Origin: a bacterium
GTDB taxonomy: Bacteria; Electryoneota; Electryoneia; Electryoneales; Electryoneaceae
Assembly: GCA_014729955.1 (NCBI GenBank)
Contig: WJJA01000236.1
Coordinates: 1 to 7,418, forward strand
Reading direction: 5' to 3'
DNA length: 7,418 bases
In this document: positions 1 through 5,641 of the stretch, piece after piece
How positions within the stretch are numbered: the first letter of the stretch is position 1
Layout: every line of letters begins with the position of its first letter
The notes under the pieces: model-generated
Seen by the model: only the letters and a program-made list of their open reading frames with translations
Database searches by the model: none
Told to the model about the DNA's origin: nothing
Translations under genes and position numbers: made by a program

Positions 1-172
1 CGATAAACTCGCCCATATGGCTGACATCGAAAATCCCGACATTCTCACGCACGGCATTGTGCTCCGCCGTGATCGATTGGTACTGGATCGGCATGATGTA
101 ACCGGCAAAGGGCACCATCTTCGCCCCAAGCTCCACATGCTTGTCGTACAATGCGGTTTTTGCGCCCTCCAT
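1..172 (-). CDS. gcvT: Aminomethyltransferase, glycine cleavage system T protein (5' end only)
   Basis: Only the first 57 codons lie in the window; the gene runs off the left edge. The protein begins [19 protein letters not shown] and continues with [12 protein letters not shown] and FDVSHMGEF (about residues 48-56). This is the characteristic N-terminus of GcvT, whose folate-binding domain transfers the methylene group of the lipoyl-bound aminomethyl intermediate to tetrahydrofolate in the cytoplasmic glycine cleavage complex. The ATG at 172 has a perfect AGGAGG Shine-Dalgarno at 179-184 with a 6-nt gap, so the start is secure. A terminator-type hairpin lies immediately upstream of that site, so the promoter must be further upstream, in the leader or in the cysteine desulfurase transcript. 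Identification rests on family motifs seen by eye; the catalytic region is outside the window. The other glycine cleavage genes are not visible. Confidence 0.93.
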   Translation of the reverse strand, partial: MEGAKTALYDKHVELGAKMVPFAGYIMPIQYQSITAEHNAVRENVGIFDVSHMGEFI

Positions 173-186
173 CGGGAGCCTCCTGC

Positions 187-222
187 AAAAAATGACAGCC
201 GTGCGCTCTCAACGTCACGGCT
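187..222 (-). terminator. Intrinsic-terminator hairpin in the gcvT leader
   Basis: On the minus strand the arms AGCCGTG (222-216) and CACGGCT (203-197) form a 7-bp stem with a 12-nt loop, followed by GTCA and six T residues (192-187). With a 2-nt bulge the stem can be extended by TGA/TCA so that it abuts the T-run. The T-run ends 2 nt before the AGGAGG of gcvT, leaving no room for a promoter between terminator and gene. It may therefore be an attenuator rather than only the end of the cysteine desulfurase transcript. Confidence 0.7.
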
Positions 223-447
223 CATGTTTTCTGCCTGCGAAGACAGGAAAGTAACGAGATCCGGACGTACGATGCAACGCATACAATCGGAAACCTCTGT
301 ACCCACGCCGGCGGTTGATGCGTGTTAAAAGGTTCCGGAACCCCGACCCATCGCCCGGCATGAATCGATTTGCCCGCTGAACCCGAAAGCAGACCGGCAT
401 CAGGCTGTGTTGCATCCGGATGTACAAACCTGACGGTACCCGCCGCC
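223..447 (-). other. Gap between cysteine desulfurase and gcvT; probable gcvT leader
   Basis: No gene is supported here. It holds two perfect palindromes, GGTTCCGGAACC (331-342) and CATCCGGATG (413-422), plus a third TCCGGA core at 260-265. It also holds a small hairpin CCTG-6 nt-CAGG at 234-247 and a CACGC/GCGTG pair (304-308 and 320-324). A weak promoter-like pair on the minus strand, TTGCAT (277-272) and TACTTT (253-248) with an 18-nt spacer, would start transcription just before the 234-247 hairpin and the leader terminator. I looked for the conserved glycine-riboswitch cores and did not recognise them. Confidence 0.4.
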
Positions 448-1668
448 TTAATCCGCCTTCTTTCTGTAAAACGTCTGTGCCTTTTCGCTCTCGCGTTCAC
501 TGTGTTTTTCCGGCACAAATGCCGTCATCGCACGCAGCTTCTGCACGACCTCTTTTGTCTGTGCAACCGTGTACTCAATCTCTTCGTCCGTGGTCAGACG
601 ACTGAGCGAATATCGAATCGATCCGTGCGCCTCTTCATGCAGCAGTCCGATCGAGGTGAGCACATGGGAAGGCACCAGCGAGCGCGACGAGCAGGCCGAC
701 CCGGACGATACATAAACGCCCTTCATGTTCAGCATCATCAGGATCGCTTCGCCCTCGATGTAGCGATAGGTAATATTGATGTTTCCCGGCAGACGCTTCT
801 CACCGACCTCGGGGCCGTTTAACCTAGTATATTCAATTCCGAGCAGCTGATCGGCCAGCTTTTTCGTCAGCTCGTCGATGCGCGGGCGGTACTCGTCCAT
901 GTCACGCAGGGCGATTTCCAGTGCCTTTGCGAAACCGACCGCACCCGGTACGTTTTGCGTACCCGGACGAACCCCCTCTTCCTGGGGCGATCCCTCGAAG
1001 AAACGCCTCAGCTTGGTGCGTTTTTTCAGGTAAAGCACACCAATGCCCTTGGGTCCGTGCATTTTGTGAGCGTTGAAGCTCGCGGCGTGGACACCCAACT
1101 CCTTCATATTCATCGGAATTTTACCGAGGGTCTGGGCGGCGTCGGTATGCAGGAAGGTCTTGTGCTCGTTGCAGATTTCCGACAGCGCCCGAAGGTCCTG
1201 GATCGATCCGATTTCGTTTGAAGCGTGAATCACCGACACCACCAGGGTGTCGTCACGAATCAGCTCGCGCAGGCTTTCCGGATCGACGATTCCATCTTCG
1301 TCCACCTTGAGGTACGAGACCTCCACCAGGCCCTCTTTTTCCCAACGCTTCACGATATTGCGGATGGATGCGTGCTCGATCGGCGAAACGATGACATGCT
1401 TCTTTCCGGGGTGCTGCAAACGCAGACCGTTCAGCGCAAGGTTGTTCGATTCGGTGGCGCCGGAAGTGAAGTAGATTTCCTGCGGCATCGCGCCGATGCA
1501 TTCTGCGATGGTCGCCCGAGCCTCATCCAGCGCTGTCTCGGCATCCAGGCCCAGCTTGTGCAGGGAGGCGGGGTTGCCGTATGACTCGGTGAAGTACGGC
1601 ATCATCGCTTCCAGCACTTCCGGCAGCATCTTTGTGCTGTCGTTGTTATCGAGATACACTTCCATCAT
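448..1668 (-). CDS. iscS/nifS: Cysteine desulfurase, NifS/IscS family (PLP-dependent)
   Basis: A 406-aa class V aminotransferase-fold enzyme that removes sulfur from L-cysteine as an enzyme persulfide and gives alanine, supplying Fe-S cluster assembly and other thiolation in the cytoplasm. Visible family features are TSGATESNN (68-76), the PLP-stacking His99 in IEHAS, Asp176 and Gln179 in HTDAAQT, and the Schiff-base lysine Lys202 in AHKMHGPKG. Further on are the phosphate-loop-like RPGTQNV (234-240) and the catalytic Cys326 in SSGSACSSRS. Length is normal for the family, with a slightly long Lys/Glu-rich tail. The first ATG of a tandem ATG-ATG is preferred because GGGAG lies 9 nt upstream. 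The N-terminal motif is DNNDST instead of the usual DNxATT. RPGTQNV is closer to NifS than to E. coli IscS, and no scaffold gene (iscU/nifU) is adjacent, so the subfamily is not settled. It has its own promoter at 1738-1766. Confidence 0.95.
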   Translation of the reverse strand: MMEVYLDNNDSTKMLPEVLEAMMPYFTESYGNPASLHKLGLDAETALDEARATIAECIGAMPQEIYFTSGATESNNLALNGLRLQHPGKKHVIVSPIEHASIRNIVKRWEKEGLVEVSYLKVDEDGIVDPESLRELIRDDTLVVSVIHASNEIGSIQDLRALSEICNEHKTFLHTDAAQTLGKIPMNMKELGVHAASFNAHKMHGPKGIGVLYLKKRTKLRRFFEGSPQEEGVRPGTQNVPGAVGFAKALEIALRDMDEYRPRIDELTKKLADQLLGIEYTRLNGPEVGEKRLPGNINITYRYIEGEAILMMLNMKGVYVSSGSACSSRSLVPSHVLTSIGLLHEEAHGSIRYSLSRLTTDEEIEYTVAQTKEVVQKLRAMTAFVPEKHSERESEKAQTFYRKKAD

Positions 1669-1684
1669 GGTGTCGTTCTCCCGC

Positions 1685-1700
1685 CATGCCGTGCGGCATG
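1685..1700. promoter_or_regulatory. Inverted repeat in the cysteine desulfurase 5' leader
   Basis: CATGCCG-TG-CGGCATG is a 16-nt perfect dyad. It lies between the predicted transcription start (about 1731) and the Shine-Dalgarno (1678-1682) on the minus strand. It could be an operator or an mRNA hairpin near the ribosome binding site. There is no T-run, so it is not a terminator. Confidence 0.4.
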
Positions 1701-1737
1701 CGTCGTGGTTGCAGGGTTGTCACTCAATCGAACCCGC

Positions 1738-1766
1738 ATTTTAGTGAGTATGGGAAGGGGATGCAA
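1738..1766 (-). promoter_or_regulatory. Sigma70-type promoter for cysteine desulfurase
   Basis: On the minus strand, TTGCAT (1766-1761) and TAAAAT (1743-1738) are separated by exactly 17 nt. Transcription would start near 1731, giving a leader of about 63 nt before the ATG at 1668. This is among the best promoter matches in the window and shows that the gene need not depend on upstream transcription. Confidence 0.65.
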
Positions 1767-1969
1767 CCGGAATGTGGACAGGGATTTCTCAGCGGGAATC
1801 GCCCCGCGGGAACGCCGGACGCGTGGAAGAGCAGGAGTCCGGGAGCGGCTCGAGGTCATGGCAGGTCGGTCCCGGGTCATCCTGCCGGGTACACGGCTTG
1901 CCAAGACGTCTCACAATGTGTCATCCCGCCGGCTATCCTGTCGGTGGGACGTATCGCGAGACGGTCTGT
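1767..1969 (-). other. Gap downstream of the 118-aa gene, with a compound hairpin and a short direct repeat
   Basis: No gene is supported here. Just beyond the stop of the 118-aa gene is a two-tier dyad: an outer 6-bp stem CGTCTC (1907-1912) with GAGACG (1958-1963), enclosing an inner 8-bp stem TCCCGCCG (1924-1931) with CGGTGGGA (1942-1949, one G-T wobble) and a 10-nt loop. No T-run follows on either strand. A 16-nt direct repeat, GTCATCCTGCCGGGTA (1876-1891) and GTCATCCCGCCGGCTA (1920-1935), matches at 14 of 16 bases with a 44-nt period. A further GGCAGG/CCTGCC dyad lies at 1860-1886. Confidence 0.45.
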
Positions 1970-2326
1970 TCAGCGGTGGTTCAGATGCTGCGACCAGTCG
2001 TACCTGCCTGCGTCCGGGACAAATCCAATGAAGTCGGACCAGTGCATGCAGATATGTTCCGAGTCTGCCACAATCTTCTCAAAGGCCTCACCCACGACAT
2101 GGTCCGGCACGATATGCAGACCGACACTCTGGTAAAACTCCTCCTCCGGGGCGTCGATCTTCTTGCTCCAGTGGATCTCTTTCGAGGACGGCACCAGGCG
2201 AAACAGGTCGTCCCAACGCAGGATGACTGTATGCTCGTCCGCCTCCGCCTTTACTTCATCAAGCATCTCATCCGGATAGGTGGTCTCGTACACACACAAC
2301 GTGACATGGTCCTGAAAATCGCTCAT
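1970..2326 (-). CDS. Hypothetical protein with two copies of a small internal repeat
   Basis: A 118-aa acidic, soluble-looking protein that I do not recognise, with no signal peptide or membrane segment. The ATG at 2326 is chosen because GGAG lies 8 nt upstream; the reading frame extends to a TTG at 2356 that has no Shine-Dalgarno. The two halves resemble each other. In residues 8-58, EH at 31-32 is followed by W38, VP 45-46 and WS 53-54. In residues 68-116, EH at 90-91 is followed by W96, VP 103-104 and WS 111-112. Spacing from the first Trp onward is identical in both halves. This implies an internal duplication giving a pseudo-symmetric fold. It follows the terminated peptidase gene on the same strand. 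No function can be assigned. Codon use and an intact frame support a real gene. Confidence 0.72.
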   Translation of the reverse strand: MSDFQDHVTLCVYETTYPDEMLDEVKAEADEHTVILRWDDLFRLVPSSKEIHWSKKIDAPEEEFYQSVGLHIVPDHVVGEAFEKIVADSEHICMHWSDFIGFVPDAGRYDWSQHLNHR

Positions 2327-2376
2327 CGAAACGGCTCCAATTGACGGTACATTCAACGCAACGCTGTGAAATATAC

Positions 2377-2408
2377 AAAAACTGCCCGAAACAGACCGTC
2401 CCGGGCAG
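2377..2408 (-). terminator. Rho-independent terminator of the zinc peptidase gene
   Basis: On the minus strand, CTGCCCG (2408-2402) and CGGGCAG (2388-2382) form a perfect 7-bp GC-rich stem with a 13-nt loop, followed directly by TTTTT (2381-2377). It lies 26 nt beyond the peptidase stop codon. It should separate that transcript from the 118-aa gene, whose own promoter is not clear; a TATATT box overlaps the end of this site (2375-2370). Confidence 0.85.
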
Positions 2409-2433
2409 AGTCAAACCGTCGAAATGTAACCTG

Positions 2434-3123
2434 TTACTCTTCCATCATCCCGCGCAGGATGAGAAGACGCACCAGCTCGACAATCGCCATTGTCGCGGAT
2501 GCGACATAGGTCATCGCAGCGGCGTTCAGCATCTTCTTCGCGCCGTCCGATTCCTGCGGCTGCACATAACCGTCCGTGCGCAGGATCGCCATCGCACGTT
2601 TGGAGGCATCAAATTCCACCGGCAGAGTGATCAGGTGGAACAGCACCACGCCGAGGAAAAGGAAGATCCCGATGTCCACCAGCGTCGGGCTGGCGAAGAT
2701 GAAGCCGATGATGAACAGGGGAAATGCGCCCCAGGATCCGATGTTCACCGGACCGGCAAGAGCATGACGGAACTTGAGGAAACTGTACGATTCATGGTGC
2801 TGAATCGCATGGCCGACCTCATGCGCCGCGATTGCCAACGCCGCCACCGTGGACTTGTTGTAGTTCTCCTCCGACAGGCGGACCTTCTTTTTCGTTGGAT
2901 CGTAGTGATCCGACAGCATGCCCCGTGACGGTTCCACTTCCACATCGGTGATCCCGTGGTTGCGCAGAATCCGACGTGCGGCATCTGCGCCGGTCAAACC
3001 CGACTGGTTGCGCATCCGGCTGAACTTCTTGTATGCACCTTTCACCTTCCCCTGCGCCACCAGCGCGAAGATGAAGGCGGGTATCAGCAATAGAATGGTT
3101 GGGTCTAAAAATCCGAACGGCAT
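2434..3123 (-). CDS. Membrane zinc metallopeptidase, YugP/Zn_peptidase_2 family
   Basis: A 229-aa membrane protein with a zincin motif. In order: a hydrophobic N-terminal segment (about 5-24), a cytoplasmic-looking region with SDHYDP (71-76) and VRLSEENY, then AAHEVGHAIQHHE with the HEXXH zinc site at 101-105. Hydrophobic segments follow at about 122-166, then LPVEFDASKRA (167-177), a hallmark of the family that may carry a further acidic ligand (Glu170), and a last hydrophobic stretch near 203-223. Length is typical of YugP-like proteins, whose substrates are not well defined. The ATG at 3123 is preferred over a TTG at 3144 because AAGGGAGA lies just upstream with about 6 nt spacing. It is the first gene of its transcript, divergent from the histidine kinase, and ends at a strong terminator. 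Family assignment is firm; the biological role is not known from sequence. Confidence 0.9.
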   Translation of the reverse strand: MPFGFLDPTILLLIPAFIFALVAQGKVKGAYKKFSRMRNQSGLTGADAARRILRNHGITDVEVEPSRGMLSDHYDPTKKKVRLSEENYNKSTVAALAIAAHEVGHAIQHHESYSFLKFRHALAGPVNIGSWGAFPLFIIGFIFASPTLVDIGIFLFLGVVLFHLITLPVEFDASKRAMAILRTDGYVQPQESDGAKKMLNAAAMTYVASATMAIVELVRLLILRGMMEE

Positions 3124-3398
3124 CGTTGTCTCCCTTCCGAACAAGGACGATACCTGACATGGTTAACTGAGCGGGCGCGGTCCTGTCAGGCGGTGTCCGC
3201 GCGCCTTTGTTGCAATCTACCCTACATACGCCGGGTGATTGCCCCGGTTCCCGTTGCTTGAACCGTACAGGCTCCGTGGCAAAGATACAAAACAGAAGAC
3301 GGACAATCCCTGGTCTCTGCGGTCATGCTCCCTGTATTGCCGGCGTGAGCGCTGTATATTCGAGCGTCGTGAGAGATCGCCATCAGGATGAGACTGCC
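3124..3398. other. Divergent intergenic region between zinc peptidase and histidine kinase
   Basis: No gene is supported here. An open frame in phase with the kinase extends left to a TTG at 3207, but it has no Shine-Dalgarno and would place a likely -10 box inside the gene. The region holds a CCTGACA (3153-3159) / TGTCAGG (3184-3190) inverted repeat and a CGGTTC (3245-3250) / GAACCG (3260-3265) hairpin with a 9-nt loop. Promoters for both flanking genes should lie here, but only a -10-like box for the kinase is recognisable. Confidence 0.5.
3355..3360 (+). promoter_or_regulatory. Possible -10 box for the histidine kinase
   Basis: TATATT, preceded by TG, would start transcription about 32 nt before the GTG at 3399. 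The same hexamer is the -10 box of the well-formed degP promoter. The -35 region is weak (CTGTAT at 3332-3337 with 17-nt spacing), so the call is tentative, but it agrees with choosing 3399 as the start codon. Confidence 0.35.
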
Positions 3399-4940
3399 GT
3401 GAACTGGGAAACCTTTCCACCGCTTCTGTCGACGATATTAAGCATTACCCTAGCGATCGTGGCGCTGCTCTACCGCAGCGGCGACCGTATGATGCCGGCT
3501 TTCGCCCTCTTTGCCTTCTTTTTCGGGCTGGATTCGTTCGGTGTGTTCCTCTACATGGTGTCGCCGCTCGAATGGATTGCGAAGGGGCTTTGGGTGGTTC
3601 CGGTCTTTACCTCCTTCTTTTCCTACCTGGCCACCCTCTATTTCGTACTGGTATCGACCGGGTTCATCCACCGTATGCATGAAAAGGTATTGGGGATTCA
3701 GCTCCGGCTCTATGTCACGATTGTGCTGACCTTTCTTGGCATTTCCGTGATCCTTGCGCTCACGACCGATCTGCTGATACACCCCCACCTGGACTCGAGC
3801 GAACTATTCGCCGGCGAACTGGGTCCCCTGGCCGGAACCTTCCTGGTCGTGATGATCCTTCTTTATGCCTACATGTTTGCCCTGCCCTACCTGGCATTGA
3901 AACGTACGAAGGATGTCACACGACGTCGCTTTATCAAGCGATGGACCATCGGGCTCTATGTCTTTTTTCTCCTGGCGATCAGCAGTTCGATGATCATCGA
4001 ACCGACCGTCGCGCTGCTCCAAACCGTAGTCTATGCCGGCGGATCACTTACCGCCATCTATCTCTTCATCGCCATCGTCGGCTATCATTTCGACCAGCTG
4101 CAGGAACTGAACCGTACCCTGGAGGAAAAGGTGCGGGAACGGACCCGGACACTCGAAGACGCGCAAGGGCGCCTGATTCAAAACGAGAAGATGGTCGCAG
4201 CGGGCAAACTGGCGGCGGGAATCGCACATGAGGTTAACACACCGATCGGAGTGGTGGCATCCTCCGGCCATACCATCCAGAAGGCGGTGGAGAAACTCCG
4301 TCTGACACGTTCGAAATCAGCCGGGGAGACCGCCACAACCAACCACGAAACCGCCGACCGGTTCCTGGATGTGATCCGGCAGAACGCCGAGTCGTCGGTG
4401 GTCGCCGCCAAACGTATCGGCAGCCTGATCCGCAGCCTGCGCAATTTCGCCAACATCGATGAAGCGGAGTTCCAACTCTACGACCTGCACGAAGGCCTTG
4501 ACGCCACCCTTGACCTGCTCGCGCCCGGGATCGCGAACCATGCACGGCTGGTACGTGAATACGAACATGTACCGGGGGTGCCGTGCTACCCGGCTCAGAT
4601 CAACCAGGTCTTCCACGCGCTGCTGACCTTTGCGCTGCAACATGTCGAGGAGGGCGGCAGTTTGACGGTACGAACCCGCCTCGAGGATTTGACGGCTGTG
4701 GTGGAGATCCTCTACGACGGCCCCGCCCTGCCCGGCGAACAGCGGAGTCGCATGTTCGAAATCGACTTCGACCGGAACGGAGAAACTGTGCGGGTCGACT
4801 GGGGCCTGGCGGTGAGTCTTCAGACCGTGCAACGGCACGGCGGGTCGTTGGCGGTCACGCAGGACCGGGACAATCGGCAACGATTTCATATGCGACTGCC
4901 GGTCAGTGGCTCGAGTCGGCATACAACAGCCGCGCCATAG
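3399..4940 (+). CDS. Seven-transmembrane sensor histidine kinase with degenerate ATP-binding domain
   Basis: A 513-aa membrane protein. The GTG start is chosen for AGGATGAG just upstream and a -10 box before it. Seven hydrophobic segments (about 9-25, 32-54, 62-87, 104-126, 142-167, 182-206, 209-230) form the sensor. A charged coiled coil (231-261) leads into a HisKA domain with the H-box AGIAHEVNTPIG, phosphoacceptor His277. The C-terminal HATPase-like domain is recognisable (INQVF 401-405, EEGG 417-420, MFE 452-454, RHGG 479-482) but its ATP-binding residues are changed. The N-box NLLxNA reads ALLTFA (A407, F411), the G1 box DxGxG reads YDGPA (439-443), and the G2 box GTGLGL reads RVDWGL (465-470). 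It may therefore be a pseudokinase that relays signal without ATP hydrolysis, or be phosphorylated by a partner. No response regulator is adjacent. The frame is intact, so simple decay or a frameshift is unlikely. Confidence 0.9.
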   Translation: MNWETFPPLLSTILSITLAIVALLYRSGDRMMPAFALFAFFFGLDSFGVFLYMVSPLEWIAKGLWVVPVFTSFFSYLATLYFVLVSTGFIHRMHEKVLGIQLRLYVTIVLTFLGISVILALTTDLLIHPHLDSSELFAGELGPLAGTFLVVMILLYAYMFALPYLALKRTKDVTRRRFIKRWTIGLYVFFLLAISSSMIIEPTVALLQTVVYAGGSLTAIYLFIAIVGYHFDQLQELNRTLEEKVRERTRTLEDAQGRLIQNEKMVAAGKLAAGIAHEVNTPIGVVASSGHTIQKAVEKLRLTRSKSAGETATTNHETADRFLDVIRQNAESSVVAAKRIGSLIRSLRNFANIDEAEFQLYDLHEGLDATLDLLAPGIANHARLVREYEHVPGVPCYPAQINQVFHALLTFALQHVEEGGSLTVRTRLEDLTAVVEILYDGPALPGEQRSRMFEIDFDRNGETVRVDWGLAVSLQTVQRHGGSLAVTQDRDNRQRFHMRLPVSGSSRHTTAAP

Positions 4941-4968
4941 ACAGCGCAGTAGTTCCATCGGACGTTGC

Positions 4969-5006
4969 GTCGGGTCCTGGCCCGTGTCAGCGGGGTGTGA
5001 CCCGAC
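4969..5006 (+). repeat. Stem-loop repeat, copy 1 (downstream of the kinase)
   Basis: GTCGGGTC (4969-4976) and GACCCGAC (4999-5006) form a perfect 8-bp stem around a 22-nt loop. It begins 29 nt after the kinase stop codon. Its right half, CAGCGGGGTGTGACCCGAC (4988-5006), matches copy 2 (7312-7329) except for one gap and two mismatches. The stem mismatch is compensated in the left arm: G-C here, A-T there. An alternative small hairpin GTGTC/GACAC (4984-5008) competes with it. There is no T-run. Confidence 0.6.
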
Positions 5007-5223
5007 ACTCAAACTGGATCATACACGCGCCGGCACGGGTATTCCACGAGTTCAAGTGCGTCAGATGCGAGGCGGGAAGAATGAAGCTGTATTGCCATAC
5101 CGCGAATCCTTCGCAACAAAGCAGATGACGCAGTTGGGACCGCTCGAAGGGGGAATGAATAGATGAGTTTGGCCTGGACACAATCTGTGTCAGAGAAAAC
5201 CTGTATAGCGTGACATTATCTTA

Positions 5224-5251
5224 TTGTTAATTATAACTTTTAGAATATATT
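5224..5251 (+). promoter_or_regulatory. AT-rich promoter-like element with no gene behind it
   Basis: TTGTTA (5224-5229) and TATATT (5246-5251) are separated by 16 nt within an AT-rich patch that stands out from its GC-rich surroundings. Transcription would start near 5258. The first ATG (5265) opens only a 34-codon frame without a Shine-Dalgarno. The minus strand of the same patch carries a perfect TATAAT (5235-5230) but no matching -35 box. Confidence 0.5.
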
Positions 5252-5296
5252 GTTCTCGCCATTCATGAAAAATTCGGGCCAGACCTTCACAGGGTC

Positions 5297-5386
5297 CGGA
5301 CTACTGCAGTCCGATAGAAAGCTGCAGTCCCGTAGATTGGGCAGAGCGGGCGTCCCTGCCCGCCGATGAACGCAGCGAAGCGTTCA
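5297..5386 (+). other. Cluster of three strong hairpins, possible structured RNA
   Basis: CGGACT-5 nt-AGTCCG (5297-5313), GCGGGC-6 nt-GCCCGC (5346-5363) and TGAACGC-6 nt-GCGTTCA (5367-5386) follow one another downstream of the promoter-like element at 5224-5251. CTGCAGTCC occurs twice (5304-5312 and 5322-5330). This could be a small RNA, a folded leader or a dispersed repeat. No terminator follows, so the 3' limit is unknown. Confidence 0.3.
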
Positions 5387-5473
5387 CGCGTCCTGTTCAG
5401 GCAGCCACGCCATGTTTCGTGCAGCCGGGATGCCGACCTGTTCGACACCCCGCAGCAAGCCCGGCCTACCTCA

Positions 5474-5485
5474 CCAAACGTTTGG
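5474..5485. promoter_or_regulatory. Perfect palindrome CCAAACGTTTGG, possible operator
   Basis: A 12-nt perfect dyad with an AAACGTTT core, the kind of centre seen in many LacI-family operators. It lies about 157 nt upstream of the degP -35 box, so a direct role at that promoter is doubtful. No regulator gene is in the window. Confidence 0.25.
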
Positions 5486-5641
5486 CGTCGTCCCCTGATC
5501 CCGGATTTTCCCGGACCCACCGACCGCATCCTCAAGAGCGAGCGGAAGCTCTGATTTGTATGGAACTTGCTCCCGGGGGCAGGGGTTTACCCCTATGCAG
5601 GCTCGGAGCACGGAGTCGCTGTCGACTTGCCGAAACACTCC

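Larger units (their letters stand above)
4941..5641. other. Long gap between histidine kinase and degP, without a convincing gene
   Basis: About 700 nt in which every open frame is short and lacks a good start signal. Contents in order: the covarying stem-loop (4969-5006); a hairpin GACACA-ATC-TGTGTC (5177-5191); a sharply AT-rich patch (about 5204-5275) with a promoter-like pair; three strong hairpins (5297-5386); the palindrome CCAAACGTTTGG (5474-5485); and a hairpin AGGGG-TTTA-CCCCT (5581-5594). I see no T-tailed terminator for the kinase, no tRNA, and no transposase remnant. The GC-rich hairpin part could be a dispersed intergenic repeat. Confidence 0.5.

Noticed and set aside
331..342. 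GGTTCCGGAACC followed by TTTT on the minus strand as a terminator for the cysteine desulfurase gene
   Set aside because: The dyad has no loop, so at most a 4-bp stem forms, and the T-run is only four long.
173..447. Glycine riboswitch upstream of gcvT
   Set aside because: Position and terminator fit, but I could not find the conserved aptamer cores by eye; kept only as an untyped leader with a terminator.
1772..2344. A 190-codon plus-strand frame across the 118-aa gene
   Set aside because: It is antisense to the better-supported minus-strand gene and extends into a hairpin-rich gap with no start signal.
3207..3398. N-terminal extension of the histidine kinase from a TTG at 3207
   Set aside because: There is no Shine-Dalgarno, the extra residues are Cys/Arg-rich without family character, and a -10 box lies inside it; the GTG at 3399 precedes the first membrane segment directly.
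5041..5290. tRNA or other standard RNA gene in the gap
   Set aside because: A GTTCAA-like word at 5050-5055 is not flanked by acceptor or anticodon stems; no cloverleaf can be drawn.
5287..5535. An 82-codon minus-strand frame in the gap before degP
   Set aside because: It crosses the strong hairpins, its composition is Arg/Gly/Cys-rich as in random GC-rich DNA, and no ribosome binding site supports it.
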